Shown: positions 1 through 8,261 of the stretch, piece by piece
Layout: every line of letters begins with the position of its first letter
Position numbering within the stretch: the stretch's first letter is position 1
Assembly (NCBI GenBank): GCA_002395605.1
Contig: DGXO01000008.1
Location: 6,472 to 59,567 of the forward strand
Direction of reading: 5' to 3'
DNA from: Bacteroidales bacterium UBA4230
GTDB lineage: Bacteria > Bacteroidota > Bacteroidia > Bacteroidales > UBA932
Length of the DNA stretch: 53,096 nt
The notes under the pieces: generated by a model
The model's input: only the letters and a program-made list of their open reading frames with translations
What the model was told of the DNA's origin: nothing
Databases searched by the model: none
Translations under genes and position numbers: made by a program

Positions 1-1802
1 GCACGGAGCGTTACGCCAAGTGAATAGCGATGCTTGTAGTCATAGTTTACACGGCCGAAGAAGGAAAGGAGCTTGTCGTCGGCGCTGTACTTGTTGTTGG
101 AAGAAGCGGGGACGCCGGAAGCCATGAAGTTCCAGGCCATGGTTGCATCGTAGAACACGGGGAAACCGTCAACAAGGTCTGTGAGGGTGTTGCTCTTTGT
201 GATGGTCATTTCCTCACCGAGGAGGGCCGTCAGGGAGTGATCGCTGTTTTTCAGGATCTTCTCAAAGTCGTAGTTGAGGGTGTTGGTGTTACGATAGCGG
301 GTGCGGAAGATTTCCTTGTGCTCTGTTGAAGGAGTGTTCTTCACAGTGGACTGGTTGGCTACATAGTAAGTGGTAAGGCCGTAGAAACGGTCGTCGCCCT
401 GACGGTAGTCTTCCAGGCCGCCTTCAATCTTGAGGCTCAGGTTGTCAATAATCTTCCAGTTGAAGGCTGCGTTTGCATTCCAGGTGGAACGGATGCGCCT
501 TGAATCGTTGTCGGAAACCGACCTGAGCGGCGGAGCGTTGTCGCCAAAGTCCTGCTCAAGGTCTGAATCAGTTGTAGTGGCAGCCACGGGGATGGGTGCA
601 TATGAGACTGAATGCTTGAGACGTCCGTTACCGGAAGTGGTGGCGCGGTCATTGATACCGTTGGCGCCGCCGCCGCGGACGTTGATGCGGGAATAACGCA
701 CGTTGACGTCTACGCTGGTGGTCTTGGAAGTCTTGAAGTTACCCTTGAAGTTAAGGTTGTCCCTCATATAGTTGGAACCTACCATGATGGCCTGGTCACC
801 CATATGGGCATAACCGAGGGTCCAGTTGTAGTTCTCGCCGCTGCCGGAAATGGAAGCGTCTGCGCTGAAAGTGGAACCGGTGTTGCCGAATACAGCCTTC
901 ACCCAGTTGTTTCCGGCGATGCCTGAATAGAGGTCGATGTCCTCGAAGGAGCCGAAGTAAGGGGTGTAGTGGCTGGATAGGTCGTCCCTGATGGAACCCA
1001 GTTCATACTGGAACTTCACGAAGTTCTCGGGATCCATGGCAACCACGGCACCGGGATTTGCCATCCACTTGAGACCGTAGTAGGTGTTCAGCTTCACGGA
1101 AACCTTCTGGCCTTTCTCTGCGCTCTTGGTGGTCACGATCACAACGCCGTTAGCACCACGGGAACCGTAGATGGCGGTTGAGAAAGCGTCCTTCAGAACG
1201 TCGATGGAAGCAATTTCAGAAGAGGAGATGTCGTTGATGGATTCCACGGGGAAGCCGTCCACGATGTACAGAGGGCTGGAGTCCTGGGTGATGGAGCCGC
1301 CGCCACGGACGCGGATCTTGATGTCGGCATCAGGATCACCTTCAGTGGTAACGACGGACACACCGGCCATCTTACCGGAAAGGGCCTGTGATACGTTCAC
1401 CACGGGCTGTTCCGTAAGTTTGTCGGCACCCACGGAGGAGACGGATCCAAGGAGGTCGCGGCGCTTTACGGTAGCATAACCTACCACCACTACCTCGTCA
1501 AGGAAGGTCTGGTCTGCAGAAAGTGTAACATTGATCTCTGTCTGGCCGTTGATGGCTACCGTCTGGTCTGCCAGGCCGATGAAAGAGAACACCAGGTTTA
1601 CTGCGTCGGCGGGAACGGTGAGCATATAGTCACCGTCAATACCGGTGATGGTGCCGGTTGTGGTTCCTTCCACAACAACACCAGCGCCGATAAGCGGTTC
1701 TCCTGTTTCGTCCGTGACGATACCAGTGATGGTAGTCTGGGCGCTAAGGGAGATTGCCGTCACCATTCCAAGCAGCGCAAGAAGAAGTTTCTTTGCTTTC
1801 AT
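1..1802 (-). CDS. SusC-like TonB-dependent outer-membrane receptor (partial, C-terminus beyond left edge)
   Basis: The reverse strand reads from an ATG at 1802 to the window edge without a stop, giving about 600 N-terminal residues. They begin with a signal peptide (MKAKKLLLALLGMVTAISLSAQ), then a carboxypeptidase-regulatory-like beta domain (TTITGIVTDETGEPLIGAGV), then a TonB plug domain with VVVVGYATVKRRDLLGSV and the family motif DVLKDAFSTAIYGSRGANGV, then the first strands of the barrel. This is the usual SusC order; full members are about 1000 residues. It starts 32 bp after the PL1 stop and is the last visible gene of the pectin operon, so it probably imports pectin oligosaccharides across the outer membrane. 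A SusD partner would be expected beyond the left edge. The substrate is inferred from the neighbours; the family is certain. Confidence 0.93.
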   Translation of the reverse strand, partial: MKAKKLLLALLGMVTAISLSAQTTITGIVTDETGEPLIGAGVVVEGTTTGTITGIDGDYMLTVPADAVNLVFSFIGLADQTVAINGQTEINVTLSADQTFLDEVVVVGYATVKRRDLLGSVSSVGADKLTEQPVVNVSQALSGKMAGVSVVTTEGDPDADIKIRVRGGGSITQDSSPLYIVDGFPVESINDISSSEIASIDVLKDAFSTAIYGSRGANGVVIVTTKSAEKGQKVSVKLNTYYGLKWMANPGAVVAMDPENFVKFQYELGSIRDDLSSHYTPYFGSFEDIDLYSGIAGNNWVKAVFGNTGSTFSADASISGSGENYNWTLGYAHMGDQAIMVGSNYMRDNLNFKGNFKTSKTTSVDVNVRYSRINVRGGGANGINDRATTSGNGRLKHSVSYAPIPVAATTTDSDLEQDFGDNAPPLRSVSDNDSRRIRSTWNANAAFNWKIIDNLSLKIEGGLEDYRQGDDRFYGLTTYYVANQSTVKNTPSTEHKEIFRTRYRNTNTLNYDFEKILKNSDHSLTALLGEEMTITKSNTLTDLVDGFPVFYDATMAWNFMASGVPASSNNKYSADDKLLSFFGRVNYDYKHRYSLGVTLR

Positions 1803-1834
1803 TAGAGTTGGTTGTTAGTTAATAATTAAAATGA

Positions 1835-3754
1835 TTATAGTTTTTTGTAATCTGCGTTTTCATTGCCGCCCTTCACAATGTCTTTCACAAGGTAGTGGAG
1901 GTACATCTCAAGGTTGGTGTAGCGCTTCTGGGGGTCAAGGGTGTAGGCCTGGGCATCCGAGGCGCCGGATTTATTGAGGCCGAACTCTTCCTCGAACCAG
2001 TTGGGCATACCGTCGGAGTCGGAGTCGCGGATAGCATCCTTCTCTGCCTCAGTGGCGGCGTAAACCGGCCAGTTGTTAGCCCAGGTGGCATCCTTTACGT
2101 CTGTCTGGGTATCTATGAGGCCGTTCTTGGAACCGTTGGAGCCTGTATATGTGTATTTCCCGTTTTTGGTTTCGTCTGCGATGCGGGCATCAATGGCGTC
2201 ACGGCGGAAACTCGCGCCGGCATAATTCAGGACGGCGTCAAAGCCATCCACGGCACTTTGAACGCTGATTTGGGTATCAACAGCAAATGCCGATGTAGCC
2301 TTTATTGTAGATATAATGCTTGAATTTGCGTTACTGTCATATCCCAGCGTAGACCAGTTATCTGAAGTAAGTGCATTATAACCATTCATATAATTGCCGG
2401 TCATGTAGAAGTGCCCGGGAACTATGACGGAGCCAGCTGGGAATGATGTCTTATTGGGATCGGAGCAATTGCTGCACTTGGTAGTGGGATGAAGGAACCA
2501 GATATGCTTGTTCCCCGTTGCCGGACCAGGTTTATAATAATTGTTTACCAGGTTATATTGCCTGTATGTATTGGTGTTATTGATACTTTCACCTCCGTAA
2601 GTACTGTCTCCGCTCCAGTTGTATATGACATTGTTCAAAACAGTCACGGGGCCTTTCTGGGTGCTAACGTAGTCATGGTCAAGGCGGGGATTACGGCTAT
2701 CGTGATGGGCGAGGAGGTTGTGGTGATAGGTGGCGTTTGTACCGCCCCAAATGCCACCGTAGCCGTGGGAACCTTTGTCGTGAACGGAGTTACGGAGACT
2801 CTCGGAGACTATGTTCCAGGAGAAGGTGAAATCCTTCACGCCGTAGAAAGAGGCGCATTCATCCGTGCTCCAGCTCACGGAGCAGTGGTCTATAACAATG
2901 TTCTGGTATTTGTCGTCTTGATGGTCCATAACCTGGATTGCATCATCCTCCGTGGCTTTTTCGTCGCCCATACGGCAGCGGATGAAGCGTACCACCACAT
3001 TGCTTGCGCTGATACGGAAGGTGTAGTTCTTGAGGCATATTCCATCTCCAGGAGCCGTCTGGCCTGCAATTGTGAGGTCACCTTTCTTGATGTTGAGCTG
3101 GCTGTTAAGGGCTATTGTTCCCGCAACGTCAAATACAATGGTAAGGGGCCTGTCGGCCTTCTCTATACCGTAGCGGAGCGTTCCTGCCTCGGAGGCGCTG
3201 TCACCAAGGGATGTGACGTGGTAGATCTTGCCTCCGCGGCCGCCTGTTGCCCACATTCCACCGCCTTCAGCGCCGGGGAATGCGCGGGCCTGTCCGTCTT
3301 CCTCAACTGCGGGGATGAGGAACTTGGCGTAAGCCTCGGGATCCGGATCCACATCAGGGTTTTCGGAATCATCGGGACCTTCTGAGGACTCCCCTGCCGT
3401 AGCAGCCTCAACGCTGGTCCAGGCCGATGTCTTTCCATCGGACACAGACTGTACGGAGAACTTGTATGTGGTGCCCTTTTCAAGACCTTCAACCGTAACG
3501 TTGCGGCCTGAGGTTTTGCCGGAATTGACGTCCGTGGTGCCCTTTTCTATCTTCCAGTTATAGCCCTTGGCGCCCTCTACAGCCGTCCACTGGAAGGTGA
3601 GGGTAGTCTCACCGGCATCTCCGTGGAGTTTGAGGCCGGTAGGAGCCCCGGGAACGTCAGACTGGCCTTCGGAGGGGGTTACCTTGGCGTTACCGCCGCA
3701 GGAAACCACCACAGCCGCCAAAAGGGAAGCTATCAATGAGTGGAGTTTTCTCAT
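1835..3754 (-). CDS. PL1-type pectate lyase lipoprotein with fibronectin type III domain
   Basis: 639 residues. A lipoprotein signal (lipobox near VVVSCGG, Cys about 19) is followed by a fibronectin type III domain (about 37-117, with WTAVEGAKGYNWKIEKG), an acidic Glu/Asp/Pro linker, and a right-handed beta-helix pectate lyase from about residue 155. The family motifs GAEGGGMWATGGRGGKIYHV, VIDHCSVSWSTDE and HHNLLAHHDSRNPRL are present, as in PL1 enzymes of Bacteroidota. Such enzymes split demethylated homogalacturonan by beta-elimination, leaving 4,5-unsaturated ends, which are the substrate of the GH105 encoded just upstream. Its start overlaps the GH105 stop by 4 bp, which suggests translational coupling. 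The protein is probably lipid-anchored at the cell surface or in the periplasm. The exact PL1 subfamily cannot be read by eye. Confidence 0.9.
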   Translation of the reverse strand: MRKLHSLIASLLAAVVVSCGGNAKVTPSEGQSDVPGAPTGLKLHGDAGETTLTFQWTAVEGAKGYNWKIEKGTTDVNSGKTSGRNVTVEGLEKGTTYKFSVQSVSDGKTSAWTSVEAATAGESSEGPDDSENPDVDPDPEAYAKFLIPAVEEDGQARAFPGAEGGGMWATGGRGGKIYHVTSLGDSASEAGTLRYGIEKADRPLTIVFDVAGTIALNSQLNIKKGDLTIAGQTAPGDGICLKNYTFRISASNVVVRFIRCRMGDEKATEDDAIQVMDHQDDKYQNIVIDHCSVSWSTDECASFYGVKDFTFSWNIVSESLRNSVHDKGSHGYGGIWGGTNATYHHNLLAHHDSRNPRLDHDYVSTQKGPVTVLNNVIYNWSGDSTYGGESINNTNTYRQYNLVNNYYKPGPATGNKHIWFLHPTTKCSNCSDPNKTSFPAGSVIVPGHFYMTGNYMNGYNALTSDNWSTLGYDSNANSSIISTIKATSAFAVDTQISVQSAVDGFDAVLNYAGASFRRDAIDARIADETKNGKYTYTGSNGSKNGLIDTQTDVKDATWANNWPVYAATEAEKDAIRDSDSDGMPNWFEEEFGLNKSGASDAQAYTLDPQKRYTNLEMYLHYLVKDIVKGGNENADYKKL

Positions 3755-4929
3755 AGTCTCTCATATTCAAGTGCCGCCCAGATGAGAGGGCCGATGCCCT
3801 TGGGGTCATTCGGGCGCACGGGTTCGTTAATATAATAGTCAAAGTCTCCGCTGCGATTGTTCTTGCCGCCAAGACCGGCAACCTCGCAGCAGTAATTGAG
3901 GTTCACAAGGCCGTCCTCATCCTTTGTGACAAAGGTTTCAAGGAGGGACTCGTAAGCCTGCTTTGCGCCTTCAAGGTTTCCAAGGACGCCAAGGCGGCAG
4001 CCCTTGAGCCATGCATAGGTGAACATGGCGCTGCAGGTGGCTTCAAGATAATTGCCATCCGCGTAAGGCCTGTCGAGTACCTGGTACCACATGCCGGTGG
4101 AGATGTCCGCGAAAAGCGGAAGCACCTGATACACATCGTCCAGAAGGCCGATGAGGGTGTCTTTCTCCTCCCCTGCGGGCAGGATCTCTATCACGTCAAC
4201 GAGGGCCATTGCATACCAGCCCAGGGCGCGGCCCCAGGAGTGGGCGCTCTGTCCGGTTTCCTCATTGCACCAGAACATTTCATGGGAGGAATCCCAGGCG
4301 TGGCGCAGAAGCCCGGTTTCGGGGTCGAAGGTTTTGTCGTAGACGAGGCTGAACTGATGCGCGATGTCGCGGAAGTTCTCTGCGCGGGCAGTGCTGTCAG
4401 AGACATAGCGCACGTTGTATTCGGCATAGAAAGGCTGGGCGATGTAAAGGCCGTCCAGCCACATCTGGTTGGGGTATACGGCCTTGTGCCAGAAACCTCC
4501 TTCCGGGGTGCGGGGCTGGCTCTGAAGCTGGCTGTAGAGGGTATCCATTGCCACGCGGTACTTTTCCTTTCCGGTAATGTCGTATAGGCCGAAAAGGGTG
4601 CGGCCGGGGCAGATATGGTCCAGGGAGTAATTGCTCTTTTTATACTTGTAGATGGTGCCGGTGGAGTCTATGATGGAGTTGTACCAGGCGTCTACGTAGG
4701 AGAGGATAGATTCTTCGCTGCGCTCAGAATGACAATAGACATCCAGCATGGCCTTGAGTTCCAGGCCGGTGGTGTAGTTCCACTTGAGGCGCCCTTCCTG
4801 GCCGTCAATGTATGAGGCCTCGGGGTTGCGGGAGATCTCGGAGCGCACAACCTCCTGGGACAGCGGAGCCTTGGCCGTACATCCTGCGGCCAAGGCTAAC
4901 GCTAAAATAACCAGTCGTTTAACAAACAT
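3751..4929 (-). CDS. GH105/GH88-family unsaturated galacturonyl hydrolase, lipoprotein
   Basis: 392 residues with a lipoprotein signal (MFVKRLVILALALAAGC). The (alpha/alpha)6-barrel family is recognised from QMWLDGLYIAQPFYAEY, SAHSWGRALGWYAMALVDV, MWYQVLDRPYADGNYLEAT and the C-terminal NDPKGIGPLIWAALEYERL. These enzymes hydrate the unsaturated uronic acid left by pectate or rhamnogalacturonan lyases and release 5-keto-4-deoxyuronate, which feeds the KDG pathway (KdgK and Eda genes at 9242-10947). It lies 1 bp after the CE12-CE8 stop and overlaps the PL1 start by 4 bp. Oddity: residues 66-74 read CHSERSEES, the translation of a dispersed nucleotide repeat (4709-4734) that interrupts the first helical region in frame. 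Whether the substrate is HG- or RG-I-derived is not decided. Confidence 0.9.
   Translation of the reverse strand: MFVKRLVILALALAAGCTAKAPLSQEVVRSEISRNPEASYIDGQEGRLKWNYTTGLELKAMLDVYCHSERSEESILSYVDAWYNSIIDSTGTIYKYKKSNYSLDHICPGRTLFGLYDITGKEKYRVAMDTLYSQLQSQPRTPEGGFWHKAVYPNQMWLDGLYIAQPFYAEYNVRYVSDSTARAENFRDIAHQFSLVYDKTFDPETGLLRHAWDSSHEMFWCNEETGQSAHSWGRALGWYAMALVDVIEILPAGEEKDTLIGLLDDVYQVLPLFADISTGMWYQVLDRPYADGNYLEATCSAMFTYAWLKGCRLGVLGNLEGAKQAYESLLETFVTKDEDGLVNLNYCCEVAGLGGKNNRSGDFDYYINEPVRPNDPKGIGPLIWAALEYERL
4709..4734 (-). repeat. Dispersed TGTCATTCTGAGCG-type repeat inside the GH105 gene
   Basis: On the minus strand the 26 bases begin TGTCATTCTGAGCG and end GCGAAGAATC. They are translated in frame as CHSERSEES. 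The element belongs to the same family as the TGTCATTTCGAGCG units in dprA (12294-12385) and between asnS and udk (38735-38763), differing at a few positions. Nothing in the GH105 fold calls for this segment. Confidence 0.75.
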
Positions 4930-4930
4930 G

Positions 4931-6562
4931 CTATTTATTGTTGTAAGGGTCCCAGACTATACCGTCCTGGGACTGGTACATAACTTTCTCAAACGTATAA
5001 TCCTTAAGGTCACGGGCCTTCAACTTATGCGCCCACTTTACGCGGGGGCCTTCCGCACCGGGGCCAAAGTTGCCATATTCGGCATAGAAGGAATTCTTCT
5101 TGGTGTTGGGCTTGCCTTCCTTCTCCCAGTCGTGCCAGCCGTCGGCCACAATGTGCTTCCCAAGTTCGCAGCCTATGAAAACGGTTTTGGCATATGCGCC
5201 CCAGGGGCGGCCAAGGTAGCACTTGTCTATGCCGGGGGCGGCGGTGAGTTTGCAGTCCTTGAACACATAACCGTACTTCTGGCCATGGAGGGTGGAGGCT
5301 GCGGTTACGTAGCTGTTCTTCTTGGAGTGGATGGTGCAATTCTCAAAGTAAGCGATGCTGGTGCCGAAGATAAAGTCCGTGGTGCCCTCTATATAGCAGT
5401 CCTTGAAGTAGTTCCGCTTGATGCCGCCGAACTTTCCGAACCTGCCATAGGTATAGAGGGTGTCCTGGTTGCCGATAAAGTGGCAGCGGTTGAAAAACAG
5501 GAAATCTCCGTCTGTGAACACTGCAACGGCCTGGCCTATTTCCTTGCCTTCTCCGGCGCTGTTTTCAAAAGCGATGTCCTCGAAGGTGATGTAGCTGGCG
5601 TGGATATAGACGGAGGCGCTTCCGGAAGTGCCAACGGCTATGTCGCGGCCTGGCCAGAGGGCCTTTGCGTATTTGTCGTAGGTGATGATGGTGTTTTCGG
5701 CCCCTTCTCCTTTAATATATAGGCGGAACTTTGTGTGGGGGATGGAGACCATCTCCTTGTAGGTGCCGGCTTTCACAAGGATGCGGGTTATTTCCTTGTG
5801 GGAGTAATCCGGGCAGGCGTCAATTGCTTCCTGGACGGTTTTGAAATCTCCGTGGCCGTCCGGGGACACCACAAAATGATAATACTGGAGGTGCTCAGCT
5901 ATTTCCGGGATCTGCTCCTTTATCTTGTCACACACTATTTCTGTAACCTTGCGGGCGCCGGCGGGCACAAGGTGGGTGTTGTCGTTTTTGCCGGTGGAGA
6001 TCATGAAGAAAGCCTTTGAAGCGTCGTCGCCAAGACCCTCTATCCAGTCCAGGGTGGGAGTGGTCATGTCTATGAAGGTGACGCCCTTCTCCTTTGCCAC
6101 GGCCTCCATTGCAGCGGGATAATCCGTGTGGCAGTTACGGTCCAGTTTCCCTTCCTTGAACCAGCGGCGGGCAATGGGGCTCAGGAGCACCGGAGTGCCG
6201 CCTTTTTCACGGACGCCGTCAATGAAGGTGCGGAGGTTTTCCTGGTAAGCGCCGTATGCGGGGGCATAACGCACGGGGTCGTCGGCCTTTGCATCGTTAT
6301 GGCCGAACTCTATGAAAACATAGTCTCCGGGCTTCACGGCACTGTAAACCTTGTCCCAGAGGCCCAGGTCTATGAAACTCTTGGTGCTCCGGCCGTTTTG
6401 GGCGTAATTGACCACTTTCACGGCCTCAGGGTCCAGGAAGTTCTGGAACATCATGCCCCAGCCGCGCTCCTCCCCTGCTTTGGGAAGGTCTTTTTCGGCC
6501 ATTGTGCTGTCTCCCATCAGATGGATGGTGAAAAGGGCAGCTGTAAGTAAAGACAGTATCAT
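4931..6562 (-). CDS. Two-domain pectin esterase: CE12-type acetylesterase fused to CE8-type pectin methylesterase
   Basis: 543 residues. After a short signal peptide, residues about 15-225 are an SGNH hydrolase of the rhamnogalacturonan acetylesterase type: MGDSTMAEKDLP holds the Ser, EFGHNDAK the Asn block, and NTHLVPAGA the catalytic Asp/His region. Residues about 230-543 are a pectinesterase beta-helix starting VSPDGHGDFKTVQEAID, with the catalytic signatures IGNQDTLYTYGR, GTTDFIFGTSIAYFENC and YLGRPWGAYAKTVF. One polypeptide thus removes acetyl and methyl groups, preparing pectin for the PL1 and GH28 enzymes. Its start overlaps the GH28 stop by 4 bp and its stop lies 1 bp from the GH105 start, so all belong to one operon. 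CE12-CE8 fusions are known in Bacteroidota. The signal peptide points to the periplasm or surface. Confidence 0.92.
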   Translation of the reverse strand: MILSLLTAALFTIHLMGDSTMAEKDLPKAGEERGWGMMFQNFLDPEAVKVVNYAQNGRSTKSFIDLGLWDKVYSAVKPGDYVFIEFGHNDAKADDPVRYAPAYGAYQENLRTFIDGVREKGGTPVLLSPIARRWFKEGKLDRNCHTDYPAAMEAVAKEKGVTFIDMTTPTLDWIEGLGDDASKAFFMISTGKNDNTHLVPAGARKVTEIVCDKIKEQIPEIAEHLQYYHFVVSPDGHGDFKTVQEAIDACPDYSHKEITRILVKAGTYKEMVSIPHTKFRLYIKGEGAENTIITYDKYAKALWPGRDIAVGTSGSASVYIHASYITFEDIAFENSAGEGKEIGQAVAVFTDGDFLFFNRCHFIGNQDTLYTYGRFGKFGGIKRNYFKDCYIEGTTDFIFGTSIAYFENCTIHSKKNSYVTAASTLHGQKYGYVFKDCKLTAAPGIDKCYLGRPWGAYAKTVFIGCELGKHIVADGWHDWEKEGKPNTKKNSFYAEYGNFGPGAEGPRVKWAHKLKARDLKDYTFEKVMYQSQDGIVWDPYNNK

Positions 6563-8034
6563 AGGGTTTCTCCGTTTACGGTTACGCCATCAAAGGTAAT
6601 GTTTTCTGCGCCGTTGATCTCAACGCCCTTGGTGGCGGTGAAGTTGCTGTTTTTGAAGTCCACGTTCCTGAGGGGAAGCTCAGGGAGACCGTTAATGTAG
6701 ATGGCCTGCTTTGCACCGGCGCAGTGGATGCCCTCGAAGTGCATGTCGCGGAATTCCGGGGTGGTTTCGTCTACGGGAGGAAGAGTCTCCTCTACAGCGG
6801 CGTCGGCCCTTTCAGTGGAGGCCACTCCGGCATAGTAGAGGTTGAAGGTGACGGCTTCGGCCACAATGTCTTTCATGTAGATGTTGCGGCACCAGATGTC
6901 CTTCACAAGGCCGCCGCGGCCGCGGGTGCTCTTGAACCTGAGGCCTACATCCGTGCCGATGAACTTGCAGTCCGTGACCAGGACGAACTCCACGCCGCCG
7001 CTCATCTCCGAGCCTATCACAAAGCCGCCGTGGCCGTGATATACCGTGCAGTTTTCAATGACAAGGTTGCGGCAGGCCTTGCCGTAACGGCGGCCGTCAG
7101 CGTCCTTGCCGGACTTTATGCAAATGGCGTCGTCTCCTACATCGAAGCTGCTGCCGGTTACGTATACATTCTCGCAGGCCTCGATGTCTATGCCGTCTCC
7201 GTTGGTGGAGTAATGGGGGTTACGGACGGTTATGTCCTTCACTATCAAGTTCTTGCACCAGAGAGGATGGATATTCCAGGCCGGTGAATTCTGGAAAGTG
7301 GCGCCTTCAAGGAGAATGTTTTCACAGTTTCTGAGGCTCACCAGCACAGGACGGAGGAAGGTCTTGATTTCCTGAAGGTCCAGGCTGGGATCCTGCATGT
7401 TGAGGCTACCGGCGGTGAGGCGTGCCTTCTTGTAGCCTTCGTCCGGGTACCACACGCTGCCGTCGTCGGAGAGCACGCCGCCCTTTTTGACGGTGGGCTT
7501 CCAGATGTCGTCACCTACTTTACGCTTTTTGAGCTCCCTCCAGGGGGTGCCGTTGCCATCAATTATGCCTTTTCCGGTAATTGCGATGTCCGTGGCGCCT
7601 TCGGCGTGGATTGGAGAAATGCAGCGCTGCATGTCAAGGCCCTCGAAGTTGGTCTCAATGATGGGGTAGAGGTCCTGGTCTGCGCTGAAGAAAATAATGG
7701 CGTTGTCGCTTAAATGCAGTTCCGTGTGGCTCCTCAGGCCGATGGGGCCGGTGAACCAGATGCCGTCAGGGACCATGAGGCGACCGCCGCCCATTTCCGA
7801 AAGTTTTTCGAAAGCCTTCTCGAAGGCCTCCGTGCAAAGGGTTTTGCCGTCTCCAACAGCACCGAAGTCCGTAAGGACTACCTCATTGGCGGGGATTGAG
7901 GGGAGCGCGATGGCGGGCATGTCGAACGGAATGTCCCCAGCCAAAGGCTGCAAACGATTGCTTCTCTCTGCACAAGAGAGCGTAAAAATACATAATGCGC
8001 TAACAATAAGCGTGTTAAAGAAATTTTTGGCCAT
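6559..8034 (-). CDS. GH28 polygalacturonase, lipoprotein
   Basis: 491 residues from the ATG at 8034. A longer frame exists to 8088, but the extra 18 residues carry no signal and would cover the promoter, whereas MAKNFFNTLIVSALCIFTLSC is a good lipoprotein signal. The GH28 signatures are all present: NGDGIDIEACENVYV, VGDDAICIKSGKDADGR (catalytic Asp pair), HGHGGFVIGSEMSGG (His/Gly motif) and RFKSTRGRGG. These enzymes hydrolyse alpha-1,4 bonds of galacturonan or galacturonate ends of rhamnogalacturonan. It is the first gene of the leftward pectin operon and faces the lacI-kdgK-eda operon across a 227-bp control region with a TATATTTG box and a CAAACGTTTG palindrome. Endo or exo mode cannot be told from sequence alone. 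Confidence 0.92.
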   Translation of the reverse strand: MAKNFFNTLIVSALCIFTLSCAERSNRLQPLAGDIPFDMPAIALPSIPANEVVLTDFGAVGDGKTLCTEAFEKAFEKLSEMGGGRLMVPDGIWFTGPIGLRSHTELHLSDNAIIFFSADQDLYPIIETNFEGLDMQRCISPIHAEGATDIAITGKGIIDGNGTPWRELKKRKVGDDIWKPTVKKGGVLSDDGSVWYPDEGYKKARLTAGSLNMQDPSLDLQEIKTFLRPVLVSLRNCENILLEGATFQNSPAWNIHPLWCKNLIVKDITVRNPHYSTNGDGIDIEACENVYVTGSSFDVGDDAICIKSGKDADGRRYGKACRNLVIENCTVYHGHGGFVIGSEMSGGVEFVLVTDCKFIGTDVGLRFKSTRGRGGLVKDIWCRNIYMKDIVAEAVTFNLYYAGVASTERADAAVEETLPPVDETTPEFRDMHFEGIHCAGAKQAIYINGLPELPLRNVDFKNSNFTATKGVEINGAENITFDGVTVNGETL

Positions 8035-8055
8035 TAGTTTCTTTTTATGTGCCTG

Positions 8056-8063
8056 CAAATATA
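8056..8063 (-). promoter_or_regulatory. -7 box of the pectin operon
   Basis: On the minus strand this reads TATATTTG, a perfect TAnnTTTG box, 21 bp before the GH28 start codon. A TTTG at the usual 19-20 bp distance is not present; the nearest ones lie 12 and 24 bp upstream, so the -33 part is uncertain. Confidence 0.55.
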
Positions 8064-8075
8064 GCAAATAAAATT

Positions 8076-8085
8076 CAAACGTTTG
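8076..8085. promoter_or_regulatory. LacI-type operator half of the divergent region (pectin side)
   Basis: CAAACGTTTG is a perfect 10-bp palindrome with the central CG typical of LacI-family operators. It is the same core as in the site at 8233-8248, which supports one regulator (the LacI protein encoded at 8262) acting on both operons. It lies just upstream of the pectin operon -7 box. Confidence 0.65.
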
Positions 8086-8221
8086 CACAAATTTTACCCG
8101 AACAATGTAAAAATATTGTTTTTCGTTTCATTTTCTCATTTGAACCTTTCGTAATGCTATCGGTTTCGGCTTGAAATAAAATATTGATATTCAGAAAGTT
8201 ACGCGTTAGAGCACAAATTAA

Positions 8222-8253
8222 TTTGGATTTTCATACAAACGTTTGTATATTTG
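8222..8253 (+). promoter_or_regulatory. Promoter of lacI-kdgK-eda
   Basis: TTTG at 8222-8225, a 20-bp spacer and TATATTTG at 8246-8253 match the Bacteroidota consensus. The start codon follows at 8262, so the leader is only a few bases long. Confidence 0.75.
8233..8248. promoter_or_regulatory. LacI-type operator overlapping the lacI promoter
   Basis: ATACAAACGTTTGTAT is a perfect 16-bp palindrome with central CG. It overlaps the spacer and the -7 box of the lacI promoter, a position suited to autorepression and repression of kdgK and eda. Confidence 0.8.
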
Positions 8254-8261
8254 CCGCCAAG

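Noticed and set aside
2489..3385. 298-codon plus-strand frame opposite the pectate lyase gene
   Set aside because: Low-complexity Val/Ala-rich translation without a domain, lying fully within a recognised gene. Similar long shadows at 4784-5722, 6724-7287, 29957-30928 and 42944-43747 were rejected for the same reason.
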